DNA of 20,555 nt from Larix sibirica. Taxonomy: Eukaryota > Streptophyta > Pinopsida > Pinales > Pinaceae. Within the stretch, counting starts at the first letter, position 1. Each line of letters starts with the position of its first letter. This document shows positions 10,001-19,300 of this stretch, piece by piece. The notes under the pieces were generated by a model, which searched no databases, was not told the origin of the DNA, and saw nothing but the letters and a program-made list of their open reading frames with translations. Made by a program: the position numbers and the translations under genes. The stretch spans positions 81,133 through 101,687 of the forward strand of contig NWUY0300007283.1 in the NCBI GenBank assembly GCA_004151065.3, written 5' to 3'.

Positions 10001-10695
10001 AATCATCAATCAATAAGAGGGTAATCCACCAAACAACCTATGAATATGTCTAGCACATCACCAAAGCATCAATGAGCCTCACCTTAAAATCGGTTCCACA
10101 ATCAAGTTTCTATTATTAGCCACGAAGGATTCAAGAATGGAATATAAAGATTACAAGTATATACAAAATAATTATGCAAAGGGATTGAAATATGGGCCCA
10201 ATGACTATTGAAGATAGAATCTAAGCATCTTACCTTTTCTGAAACAATGGAATCACACTCATTCCATGCAGAAATAATGGGTTTAATCGAGGTTTCCAAC
10301 TATGAAATTGTCTTTGTCAACCCGTATATGCAACTAATTGCATATTGGTACCCATCATTCGTGTTGGAACCATCTGCAGTGGTTCTTATTGGGATTCTTG
10401 TAATTCAACAGTTGGCAATGAAATCTATGTTCACCTTTTAGATTTCAACATGATCTTACCGCAACTTTACTAAAGTCTAACATTGCCATATATTTCACAA
10501 TGTCGTCTACACCCAGTTCTCTATTATTTTTTTATACCTAAAATTCAATGTCAAGTTTCAACATACAATTAGTTTGATAAACAAATCAAAATAAATAGCA
10601 CAATGTAAATCCAACCAAAAATCCATACACTTACTGCAAATCTGTCTTTTTTGTCCTGCAACCCGCCTCAACTAAATGAATATGTAGCCTTCACA

Positions 10696-11574
10696 TTATT
10701 TCTTTCTTTTTTGCCTCTTGTCCTCTTTGCCAAATATTCTTTGGAACAAATAGTTTTTTTCAATTCCTCCCATTATTTGGGAGATAGAGTGGAGCTTTTC
10801 CTCTCGTTTCCATCCAGGATTATTTTTCTGCAATTGTGTATAAAATTGTTCATCAAAATTCTCATCTTTTGCTTGTAATATTTTCTTGAGATATTCCCAC
10901 CAACAATCTAAAAAGAATTCTCTATTTTTTGTATAACATTTTTGACACGTCTTGTATCTTGGTATGCAAAATTTGATTTGCAAAAACATCCAAATGAGCC
11001 CTACATCTTATACCCAACTTGGTGGCCCACCTTGCAGCATGTTTCCCAATGGGCTGAACATATTTTGACACCTCAACCAAGAAAGGATTCTTACCTTCTA
11101 ATTTACTTTCTTTCACTTTCCTTTCTGTAGACCTAATCCAATCTTGATTCAATATTCGTCTTTTAACAACAACGAATACTTCTTCAAAACGCCTACCAAT
11201 ATAATAGGGTGATCCTCTTGCATCAAAAGTTGTAGATGCAATAGGCGTATTTTGAGGCACACCAGATGTAAGTGGTGTCTCTTCATGACTTGCACTGACC
11301 GGAATTTCATGCTCAGTACCTATCACTGCACTATATGTGCCTTCAAACACATTCTTCGATTTTGAATAAAGGAATTGCAAACTTGATCTTCCATTTTTCT
11401 CATCTCTTTTAGACTTTTTGTTAATATATCATCACGCTTCAAATCACCATGTGCTATATCAACTTGCATATCACCACGTGCTATGTCAAGCTGCACATCA
11501 TCACAACTATTCTTTTCATGATCAACTACATTTGTTGAATCATGAATGCATGAGATTCTACAAGTTGGGGCCAC
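10696..11574 (-). pseudogene. CACTA companion protein, Ptta/En/Spm-like, pseudogene (copy B)
   Basis: Three overlapping minus-strand frames (11574-11323, 11380-10922, 10989-10696) make up one frameshifted protein-like region on the same strand as, and downstream of, the TNP2 pseudogene. The most informative part is in the 152-codon frame: SKYVQPIGKHAARWATKLGI followed by CRAHLDVFANQI, resembling the G-x-P-x-G-x-N/H-A-x-x-x-(A/S) segment of the plant transposase (Ptta/En/Spm) family. After a frame change it gives KIENSF and later SKEYLAKRTRGKKEI, resembling the lysine-rich stretch near the end of that family. The upstream frame has a 9-residue tandem repeat. The shared reading direction with TNP2 supports a tnp1/tnpA-like role (DNA binding at element ends in En/Spm). 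Motif matches are weak, so it could be another element-encoded or captured protein. Confidence 0.5.
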
Positions 11575-12511
11575 TATATCTTTACTTGCCCTCTATTTTT
11601 TCTGTGCAATATTTTTCTTTCCTATAAAACAAATAAATATCATATTAGTAACATATATACATATAGCTATTTCCTATAAAACATTAAACATTATTAAATA
11701 AATAATATACTAAAGTGGATTAACAACTTTCATAGTTGGAAAACCAAGAAATGATAAATATTCATCATTCTTGGTCACATGTTCTCTACAAAAGGGCTCA
11801 TATTCTATCAAAGTTTCAACATTATCACTGCCATTTAATTTGTGCCTCAAGGATTTTTCTTCATATCCTAAAGTCCAACAATGAAAGAACAAACACCACT
11901 TAAAATCAACCTTGAATTGTTGCTTATATAACATGAAATCAACAGTAAATAAGTGAAATATAAACTCATATTTTGTAGTCAAATCGGTAGTGGTTAAATG
12001 ATGACAATACTCAAAATTTAATTGAGTGATTTCTCCAAAATCCAAACATATAGTAGGATGATCAAATGGGTTTATGATTAGCCCTTAATAGTAAGTGAAA
12101 TGCACTTCAAATCAATAGTGAACATATCATATTTATATACAATGTACCAACATAATAATGGTGATTATATTCATGAATTATGAGTAAAACAACAGTGAAT
12201 AAGCACACCTATAATTAGATCTTTATTATAGTAAATCAACCATGAATCAAGATCATCAAACTCATAAATTTTCAGAGTAAAATCAATAGTACCATATGCG
12301 CTAAAACTCAAAAAATGATAGTGATAACAATAGATTCTAATGCAAGGGAACTTTATGGAACATCTAGTGGAGGAAACTTTATGGAATAACATTAATACTT
12401 ATGCTACGCATTCACATCAATACATATTTATGGAACAACATTAGTACTTTCTATTTTATACATTCACATCTAATGGGGGCAACTTCATGGAACAACATTA
12501 GTACTTATACT

Positions 12512-13690
12512 CCCCCCACGGTGGGTGCTAGAGAGGGACCACCCCCACGAAGAGCTTGTCAACCAATAGGACTGACACATGCCCACCTGTGTCAATCACG
12601 AGGCAAGACACGTGTCGGCCTTGTCTGCCCACACATCCCATCAGACATCATTTGTTATACACCCGCCCGAGTGCTCCAGTCCTCCGGCTTGCGCTAAGTC
12701 ATGTCCTCGTCAGGCTCTGTGAGTTCACATTCACTCTGCGTTATGCTCCATGGAGGAAGGTCCTCCTGCAATAAAGGTTAGAGGGGATGGTAAAGGAAAG
12801 AACCATCGTAAAACTCTATGTATTATTCGAAGGAGCACAAGGTTGAAAGCATTGAGGTTTACAGAGTTGAGACTCTCCCTTAGCTGCATTATATCGGTTG
12901 GTAATTCGGCTCTTGGTTCATTCACGATGGTAGCAGCAATGCCGCCCATGAGAGGTAGCATCAGGCGGAAGACAAAGCCAACCGGCCCCTCTCCAGGCCT
13001 GCCAGTTCGCTTCATGCAGAGTTTAGTGGGTAAAGCCTGCAGATTCGAGGAAGACACCCTGTCATCAGTGCAAGAAGAAATCAAGGATGTTGAAGAGGAC
13101 GCCCAGGTGATGAGGAGATGTATCTTAGAATCCAAAATTTGGGAGAAGTTTGAATCTATGGTTCCTAACCCGAGAAGTACCGAAGGGCGCACCATGCTCT
13201 ACCAGCGAACCCTGGACATTCACTGGCTGCAACAAAACATCCTCGGAAATACCCTGGCAGAGTGCGGAGAAGCACACTCCAAAATCTTGCTCCAGCAAGA
13301 CGAGATGGTGGGATACCTAAAGAAAATTCTCCACAACCAGAACCAGATTGCTCGTAGGCTCAGTATTGAGCTCGTCAAAGAACCTGAGGCTCAGGAAGCC
13401 AGAACCAGTTTGAACATCTAGTTAGGGTTCAGTCTACATATGTCTTTTTTATGTTTAGAATTTTCAGTTTAATTCCTGCTGTAGTTTTTTTTTTTTAAGC
13501 TACCCTACTGTATAGAAAGACAGAATCTCTCATACTATTATACGTCAATGCTTCCTTTCGGGGATGACTTATTATTTTTTTGACCCTGGATCTATTTTCC
13601 CAGTGTTGGGAGGGCCTGACGATACTCTATTTATCTTTCTTTGTATCTTTCTGGAAGTAATATAAGGACCTAATCTAACTTACAAAAAAA
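12512..13690 (+). mobile_element. Retro-inserted sequence with A tail and TSD (copy B)
   Basis: Same insertion as 5499-6677, with TSDs at 12494-12511 and 13691-13708. One base differs (12760 g, 5747 t). The identical insertion point and TSD show this is the same event duplicated with the 7-kb block, not an independent insertion. Confidence 0.85.
12750..13421 (+). CDS. Intact 223-aa ORF of unknown function in retro-insert (copy B)
   Basis: Same frame as 5737-6408, with residue 4 changed from Val to Gly by the single t/g difference at 12760. It starts at ATG 12750 and ends at the TAG at 13419-13421. No recognised domain. The rest of the protein is identical, including the acidic central stretch and the Gln/Leu-rich C-terminal half. 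If the 7-kb repeat is an assembly duplicate, the Val/Gly difference is either a haplotype difference or a base error, and there is only one such ORF at this locus. Confidence 0.5.
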   Translation: MEEGPPAIKVRGDGKGKNHRKTLCIIRRSTRLKALRFTELRLSLSCIISVGNSALGSFTMVAAMPPMRGSIRRKTKPTGPSPGLPVRFMQSLVGKACRFEEDTLSSVQEEIKDVEEDAQVMRRCILESKIWEKFESMVPNPRSTEGRTMLYQRTLDIHWLQQNILGNTLAECGEAHSKILLQQDEMVGYLKKILHNQNQIARRLSIELVKEPEAQEARTSLNI

Positions 13691-14012
13691 AACATTAGTA
13701 CTTATACTACACATGTGATCTGACTGTTTCTAAAGGATAGCATTATCCCAATGCATTATCTTACATTATTGGAAGATTAAATCGTAGATGTAGTAAACAT
13801 TGAACAACCATGTTCAACAATAACAATCATTCAAATAACATCATTGTCATAGTGAACTTGAAGGCTTATTTGAAATCTTAATCAGTTAACACTTAAATTT
13901 AAAACTATCATTATTCAACGAGGTGGATAGTTCAACTACAAAGGAAGAAGTAACCAGTTTAGTGACCACCAAAGTTTAGGTGACAAGATAACGAGTTAAG
14001 GTCACCATCTAG

Positions 14013-14822
14013 TTAAGGTGACAAATCATCATCATAATCATCTGCATTGCCACGAAGATCAGAATCTCGATCACTTATGTATGCATATGCTTGATTTTCA
14101 TCCTCATCCTCATATATGACATGTAATATTGCATTCTATCTCGCAATCTCTTAGTTGGGAATCAAAGTCTCTTATTCAAACACTCTATCATCATCTTTAG
14201 CCACTTCTTTGAATGTTTCTTGTAAATCATCATATATCTCATCATGCATTATATCGACAACTTCCATAAATTTTTGTTTTGAACGAGACTTTGTTTTAAT
14301 GACATATGACCATCACGGGATTCTTACATCATCAATTAGAAATGCTTGGTTAATTTGAAGAGGGAAAACATATGACTCATCATTCTCTCATAAAAATTGC
14401 CATGTATTTTCATGCACAAATCCATACTTGTCAAGTTGTACTACAGATTGTTTGATCCACTTACATTTTAATAATATAGGACTATGTTCACCATAATCAA
14501 CTTGAATAATTTATTGGATGAATCCAACACAATTTTTATTCTCGGTTTCATAGTGAAATTCAACACTAAAAACACAATCACAATTGGCCTTTTCCTTGTC
14601 CTTTTTTTCCACTCTTAAATGACTACCATAGGCCCACATTCCACTTAAATACCAAGCCCATAAATGTGGAGACTGTGAAATCTCAATTTCTTCCATTGTT
14701 ATATCTTGACCTTCTTCTTTTTCATCACTAATTGCATCAACAATCCATTCTTCAAATTTTGGAAAAGATTCACCTCCAATCAAATCATGACGTCTGAGAT
14801 TTGAGGTCAACATCGCATCCAT
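14013..14822 (-). pseudogene. CACTA transposase DUF4216-like C-terminal region, pseudogene
   Basis: A 103-codon minus-strand frame starts at 14822 and includes FPKFEEWIVDAISDE, then SPHLWAWYLSGMWAYGSHLR and CDCVFSVEF. Past a stop the same frame goes on with IIQVDYGEHSPILLKCKWIK, DKYGFVHENT, SYVFPLQINQAFLIDDVRIP and WSYVIKTKSRSKQKF, then an acidic tail ending at a stop at 14013-14015. The sequence of features (a short G-x-x-x-x-T/S-H-x-R segment, an I-I-x-x-D-Y strand, a K-C-x-W motif and a Q-V/I-x-Q-x-F-x-I-D-D motif) matches the DUF4216 module and its lead-in, which close many TNP2 transposases. The final 27 codons or so cross into the 7-kb repeat at 14040. Several nonsense codons are present. 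The domain assignment is by pattern memory and not a profile search. Confidence 0.72.
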
Positions 14823-15089
14823 GTTTGATTCTCTTCTTCATATTTTCTACAAAGAATATGAATGTACAAGATAGTAAGGTTGATAATATAAATGTGTAAA
14901 TGCAATTGAATAATTAAATTATATTGTAAAAAATACTTTCACCTACACCACTTTTTGAAAGAAGATGTGTTTTGAAGAACATAGGCATGTATCGCACATC
15001 TTTCTTCATGTGATAGATTGAAGTGACATCCATTTCCTTCTAATAATTGACCTACAACTCCCTCATCTTCATCATCATCCCATACCTAT

Positions 15090-15604
15090 CGATTGAAATT
15101 TTTAAAATCATTCATATATTCTATGCAAAATCTCATGGCCTCTTACATTGAATATCCCTCGGATAGGCTGCCTTCTTCCCTTGTACGAACAATGTTTTTC
15201 AAAACCTTCATATATTATTCTATATGATACATCCATCATGTTCTTATTGTGCCACAATGCTCTAGTTCGTATTGTAGATGTATCAAAAGATGCATATAAA
15301 TGTTAAATATTGTTGGTGTAAATTTTCATTCCAATAGACAAAGGACTTCAACAACCTCTTCCCTCAAACTATCAAAGTTCGAAGGATCAAATACATGTAA
15401 ACCCATTCTCTTTAATATTAGGCCCAACATTATAATTTCCAATCTTGTACCCTTTTCCAAACCTAATATATTGACCACAATAGGTAAATTATTCTCGATC
15501 ATGACATGATAGTCATGGGTTTTGAGGTCTATTAAGCTATTAATTGAAGTTTGGATTCTAATACTACTGCAAACATATCCAGTGGGAAAGCAAGTTTGAG
15601 ACAT
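15090..15604 (-). pseudogene. CACTA transposase DUF4218 region, pseudogene
   Basis: Continuing the transposase, the minus strand reads FPTGYVCSS, then LKTHDYHVMIENNLPIVV, then FDSLREEVVEVLCLLE in one 92-codon frame (15604-15326). After a stop it continues in the same frame with FTPTIFNIYMHLLIHLQYEL, WMYHIE, YMKVLKNIVRTREEGSLSEG and EAMRFCIEYMNDFKNFNR, interrupted by further stops. The order (LK-x-HD-x-H-V, a helix ending LC-x-LE, F-x-P-x-x-F-x-I-x-x-HL, WMY-x-x-E, EG-x-x-x-E-Y) is that of DUF4218, which follows TNP2 in CACTA transposases. At least four in-frame stops lie between 15326 and 15095, so it is non-functional. The frame stays readable despite the stops, which suggests substitution decay more than indels in this part. 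Confidence 0.85.
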
Positions 15605-15666
15605 TAACCGTTAAGAATTGTGCACATTTTTCCTTTGTCCATACATAAGGAGCATTAGGTTTTCTA

Positions 15667-16044
15667 TATTTTCCATCATCATATTTTTCAACCCAAATAT
15701 TTCGACGAATCTTTAGTTGTTGAAAGTATTCACATGATGAAACAATATCAGAGCACCAAAAATATTTTCTATAATAGCATAAGCTATATTTTTTTCAATA
15801 TGCATAAAGTCAATAGTATGCCTAATGGCTATATCCTTAAAGTATGGCAACTTATATTTTCCATCATCATATTTTTCAACCCAAAGATTTCAAAGAATCT
15901 TTAATTGTTGAAATTCTTCACATGATGAAACAATATCAGAAGCACCAAAAATAGTTTCTATAATAGCATAAACTATATTTTTCTCAGTATGCATAAAGTC
16001 AATAGTATTCCTAATGGTTATATTCTTTAAAGTATGGCAACTTA
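15667..16044. repeat. 188/190-bp tandem duplication inside the TNP2 core
   Basis: Unit 1 is 15667-15854 and unit 2 is 15855-16044. They begin alike (tattttccatcatcatattt) and end alike (agtatggcaactta), with roughly 15 scattered differences, or about 92 percent identity. Each carries a copy of the conserved KLPYFK ... TIDFMH ... EKN segment on the minus strand. Unit 2 still reads TIDFMHTEKN but its start is shifted by an extra base. Unit 1 reads TIDFMHIEKN and lost a base after EN-IFGA. The divergence shows the duplication is far older than the near-identical 7-kb repeat. Confidence 0.92.
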
Positions 16045-17141
16045 TAGAATATGCACAATTGTTTTACACTACTCACATTACATGGATCGTCTCTACTACC
16101 ACAAGTCCCACCACTTTCAATAAACAACATTCTTTTTTGTCCATTCTCAATCATCTATTCACTTGTTATTAGCAATGGTGCTTCACGATTCTCTTCCTTA
16201 CCATTGAAACGTGTTTTTTTTCAACTATGTGGATGATCCAATTTATGGTAAGCACGATGTCCACAATAAATACACTTACACCAACTTCTTTAATGCCTCA
16301 CAAAATCCTTAAAGTTGCAAGTAGGACATCCATGGTATCCATGAACCGTGAGACCAGTCAATGTGTCATATGCAGGAAGATCGTGAATCATGAGCAATAA
16401 GGGAGATCTTAAAGTAAATTTGATTAAATGATCATCCATTAAAAATTGAATTGCTTCAATTACTTTCCACGATTCCATTAGCTCATCATATAATGGATCG
16501 AAATAAACATTAATTGTATCTGCAGTCACACTTTTCTTTCTTGGTATAATCAATGATAACATTAAGAAAAATGATTTAGTTGCTAACCATGGAGGCAATT
16601 TATAATTTATTAAAAACACTAGCCAAGTTAACCATTTAGTACTTTGATCTAAGAATGGGTTCACCCCATCTAGATCCAAACCCAACATTATATTACGAGG
16701 ATATTGGGAAAAATCGGGCCATATGTTGTCAAAATTCCATCCATATATTAGAATCGGGCACATGTCATTGTTCTCCATTAGTTCTTTTATTTTGGGCATT
16801 CCATTACATAAGTTCAACAATGTCTCGACACCTATACATTCAAAGTAATCATGGGATTAGTGGAAAGTGGAGAAGAACCTTTATAGGAACCATAGTTGAT
16901 TTCAACTCTAGTCTATACCTCCCTTCTTGACATTTTGGACATTTAGTCTCACTTGCTACATTTTTGAGAAACAATACACAACCATTCACACATGTGTGGA
17001 TGTTTTCACACCTTAAGCCTAGCTTAGTGATTTTCCTTTTACATTAACTTCATTTTGATGGAAATGTGGAGTTACTTGGTAATAATCGACTTAATAATGC
17101 CAATAACTCATCTACACTCTCATTTTTCCAACCATGCACCA

Positions 17142-17142
17142 N
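17142..17142. other. Single N flanked by an 11-bp duplicated overlap
   Basis: The 11 bases accatgcacca occur immediately left (17131-17141) and immediately right (17143-17153) of this N. Merging the overlap removes 12 nt. On the minus strand it turns a peptide reading LQVVHG-X-VHGWKNES into LQVVHGWKNES, which fits the pattern of TNP2 transposases at this point (a short GW-x-(N/D)-x-S segment followed by a leucine-rich helix). This is the same kind of unmerged join as at 7028, on a smaller scale. Confidence 0.85.
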
Positions 17143-17313
17143 ACCATGCACCACTTGCAAGTTAAGAATTTGAAGGATTGTTGTCAAATGACTTAACTTG
17201 CAATTAGCATACACAGGTTTTAAAGCATCCTCCATCGACTTGGCCCAATCATCGTTTAGACCCTCATTCAACATTCTATCAACTTCAAACCCTTCTGTCT
17301 AACATTGTTGCCT

Positions 17314-17349
17314 CTTCATCTATGTTTGGTCACTTCATCTATGTTTGGT
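17314..17349. repeat. 19-bp-period short duplication in the transposase 5' region
   Basis: The sequence cttcatctatgtttggt occurs at 17314-17330 and 17333-17349, separated by two bases. A 19-bp insertion is not a multiple of three, so it shifts the minus-strand frame and ends the N-terminal domain frame. Confidence 0.9.
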
Positions 17350-17552
17350 GCCTCTTCATCTCTCATGCTATGCAATTCTATCATATCTTCATAATAATTG
17401 TGATCCCAAGGGCTTATACCACTATGCCCATATCTGATCATATGTCGATAAATCACATTTCTTTCTTTCACCTTTCCACCAAGAAAATAATTACATGGAT
17501 ATCTGTCCACCAACTTCGTCTCATCATATGCATGGTATTCATCCGTTGTCAA
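17316..17552 (-). pseudogene. CACTA transposase N-terminal transposase-associated domain, broken
   Basis: A 78-codon minus-strand frame contains YPCNYFLGGKVKERNVIYRH followed by MIRYGHSGISPWDHN. This resembles the cysteine-containing N-terminal transposase-associated region of TNP2 proteins, where a C-x-C-x-x-C-like element is followed by a histidine/glycine motif and a W-x-x-H segment. Only one of the expected cysteines is clear. The frame ends early because 17 bases (cttcatctatgtttggt) are present twice, at 17314-17330 and 17333-17349. This 19-bp-period duplication repeats the peptide DEVTKHR and introduces a stop and a frame change before the next domain. No convincing start exon was found upstream of 17552. 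The assignment rests on its position directly before the TNP2 core, so it is less certain than the core. Confidence 0.6.
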
Positions 17553-17576
17553 CCTTCACTATTGACTCATCTTTGA

Positions 17577-19300
17577 TGTTATGGAATCCAATATTAATAT
17601 GATAGGTTAATTAACAAATATCAAATAATTTAGATAGTAATATAAATAAGAGTTGTAATATATATGCTATAATATATAAAAGAGTTGTAATATATGTGTA
17701 ATTTGGTACATGAATGAGACCCTTTTTTTGGCACTGAATAAATCCCATATTAGGTTAAAAGAAGACCCATATGAATTAGCTTAGGATTTAAACATTTCAT
17801 GGGGTTCCTATACAACAAAGAAAAGTTACTTGTCTTTACAAGCTCCTAGTGTTGAAGAGGTGTGTTGAAGGTAAAAGTCCCTAAAAATGTACTTTATTTA
17901 TGCTTTATCTAAGCAAGTCTGAACTTCTTCTCTTTCATTTGCTTTCTCAAGCAAGTTTGGACTTCTTCGGAGGAACAATTAGGTTTTCATAATTTTTGGT
18001 AGGAGGGGACGATACCTGAAAATTTTAAGAAGTGGTTTTATAAGAAGCAGTTGAAGGCATTTAATGTGTGACCTGTTGAGTTATCACTTGAATAACACTT
18101 GACCTACCTCACAACTTAAAAGGTTATAATTGTATATACAATGTAGGAATTTTGAAAGTATTGCTAGAGCTCATCACGGAAGATTGATTCTATCTTGCCA
18201 AGTCATGTGTCTTGCATGCTCCAAATACAAAGGAGTGGGAGCACTATGATGGACATGGTACAAAATCCATGAACTACGAAAATCAAGTAAACACATGCGA
18301 TGAGAAAAGAAAAGGAAGAAATGATGTGACAAGGGCATGCATGGAGCAATGAAGGAAGTGCACACAAACTTTGGCAATTAGATTGTTAGGGACATGTTTT
18401 TATTGGAGAGCTATAACCATTTAATCCAAGAGAAACCAAAATTTAGTTGCATAATTCAATACACACACAAAAATCTAACAAATAAAATTTTCCTTTAACA
18501 CATTTTAGATTGAAGAAAGTATCAAGGTTTCTCTCTAAATTATAACATATTTTAACATAAGTTGAAAAGAAAAAGAATGCACAGAATAAAGAGACTAACC
18601 AACTTGTGGATTAAAATGTAGTTGGAAAATGATAAGTAATTGGGGAGGATAAAAAAAACATTGGGAAATGATATTGAAACTTCAAAATTTGTAACATAGT
18701 CCTTGAACTCATATTAGAAATACATTTCAAAATACATAACGAGGTATTCACAAAAGATCCAAACCCCTTAAACAAAAAAAATGACAATTTTGAAGCTATA
18801 AATTTGTGAGCTCAACACAATCTATTAATAAGGAATCAAGGGAATTAAGTTATATTGCACAGTGCTAAAGTATGCATCCACCAAAAACAAGGAAAATTTC
18901 AATAACTTCTACAAAGTGTTTTCAAGGAGCCTTAAACTTGTCATTTACAAAGATAGCCATAAAAACTCCAAGATTGCTTGCTCACTTATGCACCAGTATA
19001 CTAATAGAAAATCTAACATGAATAGCTTGAATCATTGTGTAACCTAACTGAAGGGGTGAGAGAATCATATCTACAATATAATTGATCAAAGAAATAAAAA
19101 TGTTGACAAGGAGAAAGATGTCATCTTTGATTGTGTTATTGATTCTCCTTATAATTTGATTACTCTAGAATACCATTGGACTATTAACATGGGAAAATAT
19201 CATGAAGGATTAGAGTTTTAGAGACATTAGCATGTCAAGATACATGTCAAACAAGAAGAGCATGGAAATTAATCTTTACAATTGTATCATGTAGTAGAAA
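17577..19300. other. No recognisable gene
   Basis: AT-rich spacer with stops in all frames. It has a repeated agagttgtaatatat at about 17648-17700, a 39-bp-spaced pair aagcaagt(c/t)t(g)(a/g)acttcttc near 17911 and 17950, and a small palindrome ttgtatatacaa near 18129. Short frames at 18377-18174, 18862-19047 and 19471-19247 show no motif. The 5' tip of the CACTA element should lie here, but no convincing TIR was seen. Confidence 0.6.

Larger units (their letters stand above)
7029..14040. repeat. 7012-bp direct repeat, copy B
   Basis: Second copy of the 16-7027 block. Every feature of copy A recurs here 7013 bases later. It runs on without a break into unique sequence at 14041, and the minus-strand transposase frame crosses that boundary. 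Copy B is therefore the copy that sits in its natural context on the right, while copy A carries the natural context on the left. Stretches with nothing recognisable are 7332-8393, 9041-9666, 9872-10695, 11575-12368 and 13709-14012. Confidence 0.97.
15605..17274 (-). pseudogene. CACTA transposase TNP2 core, pseudogene
   Basis: Reading right to left, the minus strand shows the TNP2 domain landmarks in order. First is MEDALKPVYANCKLSHLTT with a leucine-rich segment (17274-17050). Then comes a zinc-ribbon-like stretch LRCENIHTCVNGCVLF followed by CPKCQEGRY (about 17030-16915), then PIKVLLHFPLIP (about 16880). FDNIWPDFSQYPRNIMLGLD and VNPF follow, then LPPWLATKSFFLMLSLIIP and VYFDPLYDELMESW (16820-16290). 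CPTCNFKDF, a CGHRAYHKLDHPHS motif and FNGKEEN follow (about 16330-16170). Last is KLPYFKDIAIRHTIDFMHIE, the family's conserved segment containing D-x-M-H-x-E-K-N (about 15855-15790). Stops occur at several points (for example after CNFKDFVRH), with at least one frame change near 16730, so no full protein can be made. An N at 17142 and a 188-bp internal duplication lie within it. Confidence 0.88.
7029..17552 (-). mobile_element. Degenerate CACTA (En/Spm) DNA transposon, minimum extent
   Basis: The minus strand carries the remains of a TNP2-type transposase (17552 to about 14013), followed downstream on the same strand by a Ptta/En/Spm-like second frame (11574-10696). This pair on one strand is usual for autonomous CACTA elements. 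Numerous stops and frameshifts show it is dead. The interval given is the minimum supported extent using copy B. Terminal inverted repeats beginning CACTA could not be paired on the two sides, so the true ends are unknown; the element may continue left through sequence seen at 1-7027. A younger retro-insertion (12512-13690) is nested in it. Confidence 0.7.

Noticed and set aside
16-14040. The two 7-kb blocks as long terminal repeats of a giant LTR retrotransposon
   Set aside because: The copies abut with only an N between them, so there is no internal gag-pol region. The ends lack TG...CA, and the content is a CACTA remnant.
17841-17860. ctcctagtg near 17846 as the right tip (TAGTG) of the CACTA element
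   Set aside because: Its complement shares only about six bases with any CACTA-starting sequence on the left, so it is not a credible terminal inverted repeat.
18174-18377. 67-codon minus-strand frame and other short frames in 17.6-19.3 kb
   Set aside because: No recognisable motifs, and the lengths expected by chance in this much AT-rich sequence.
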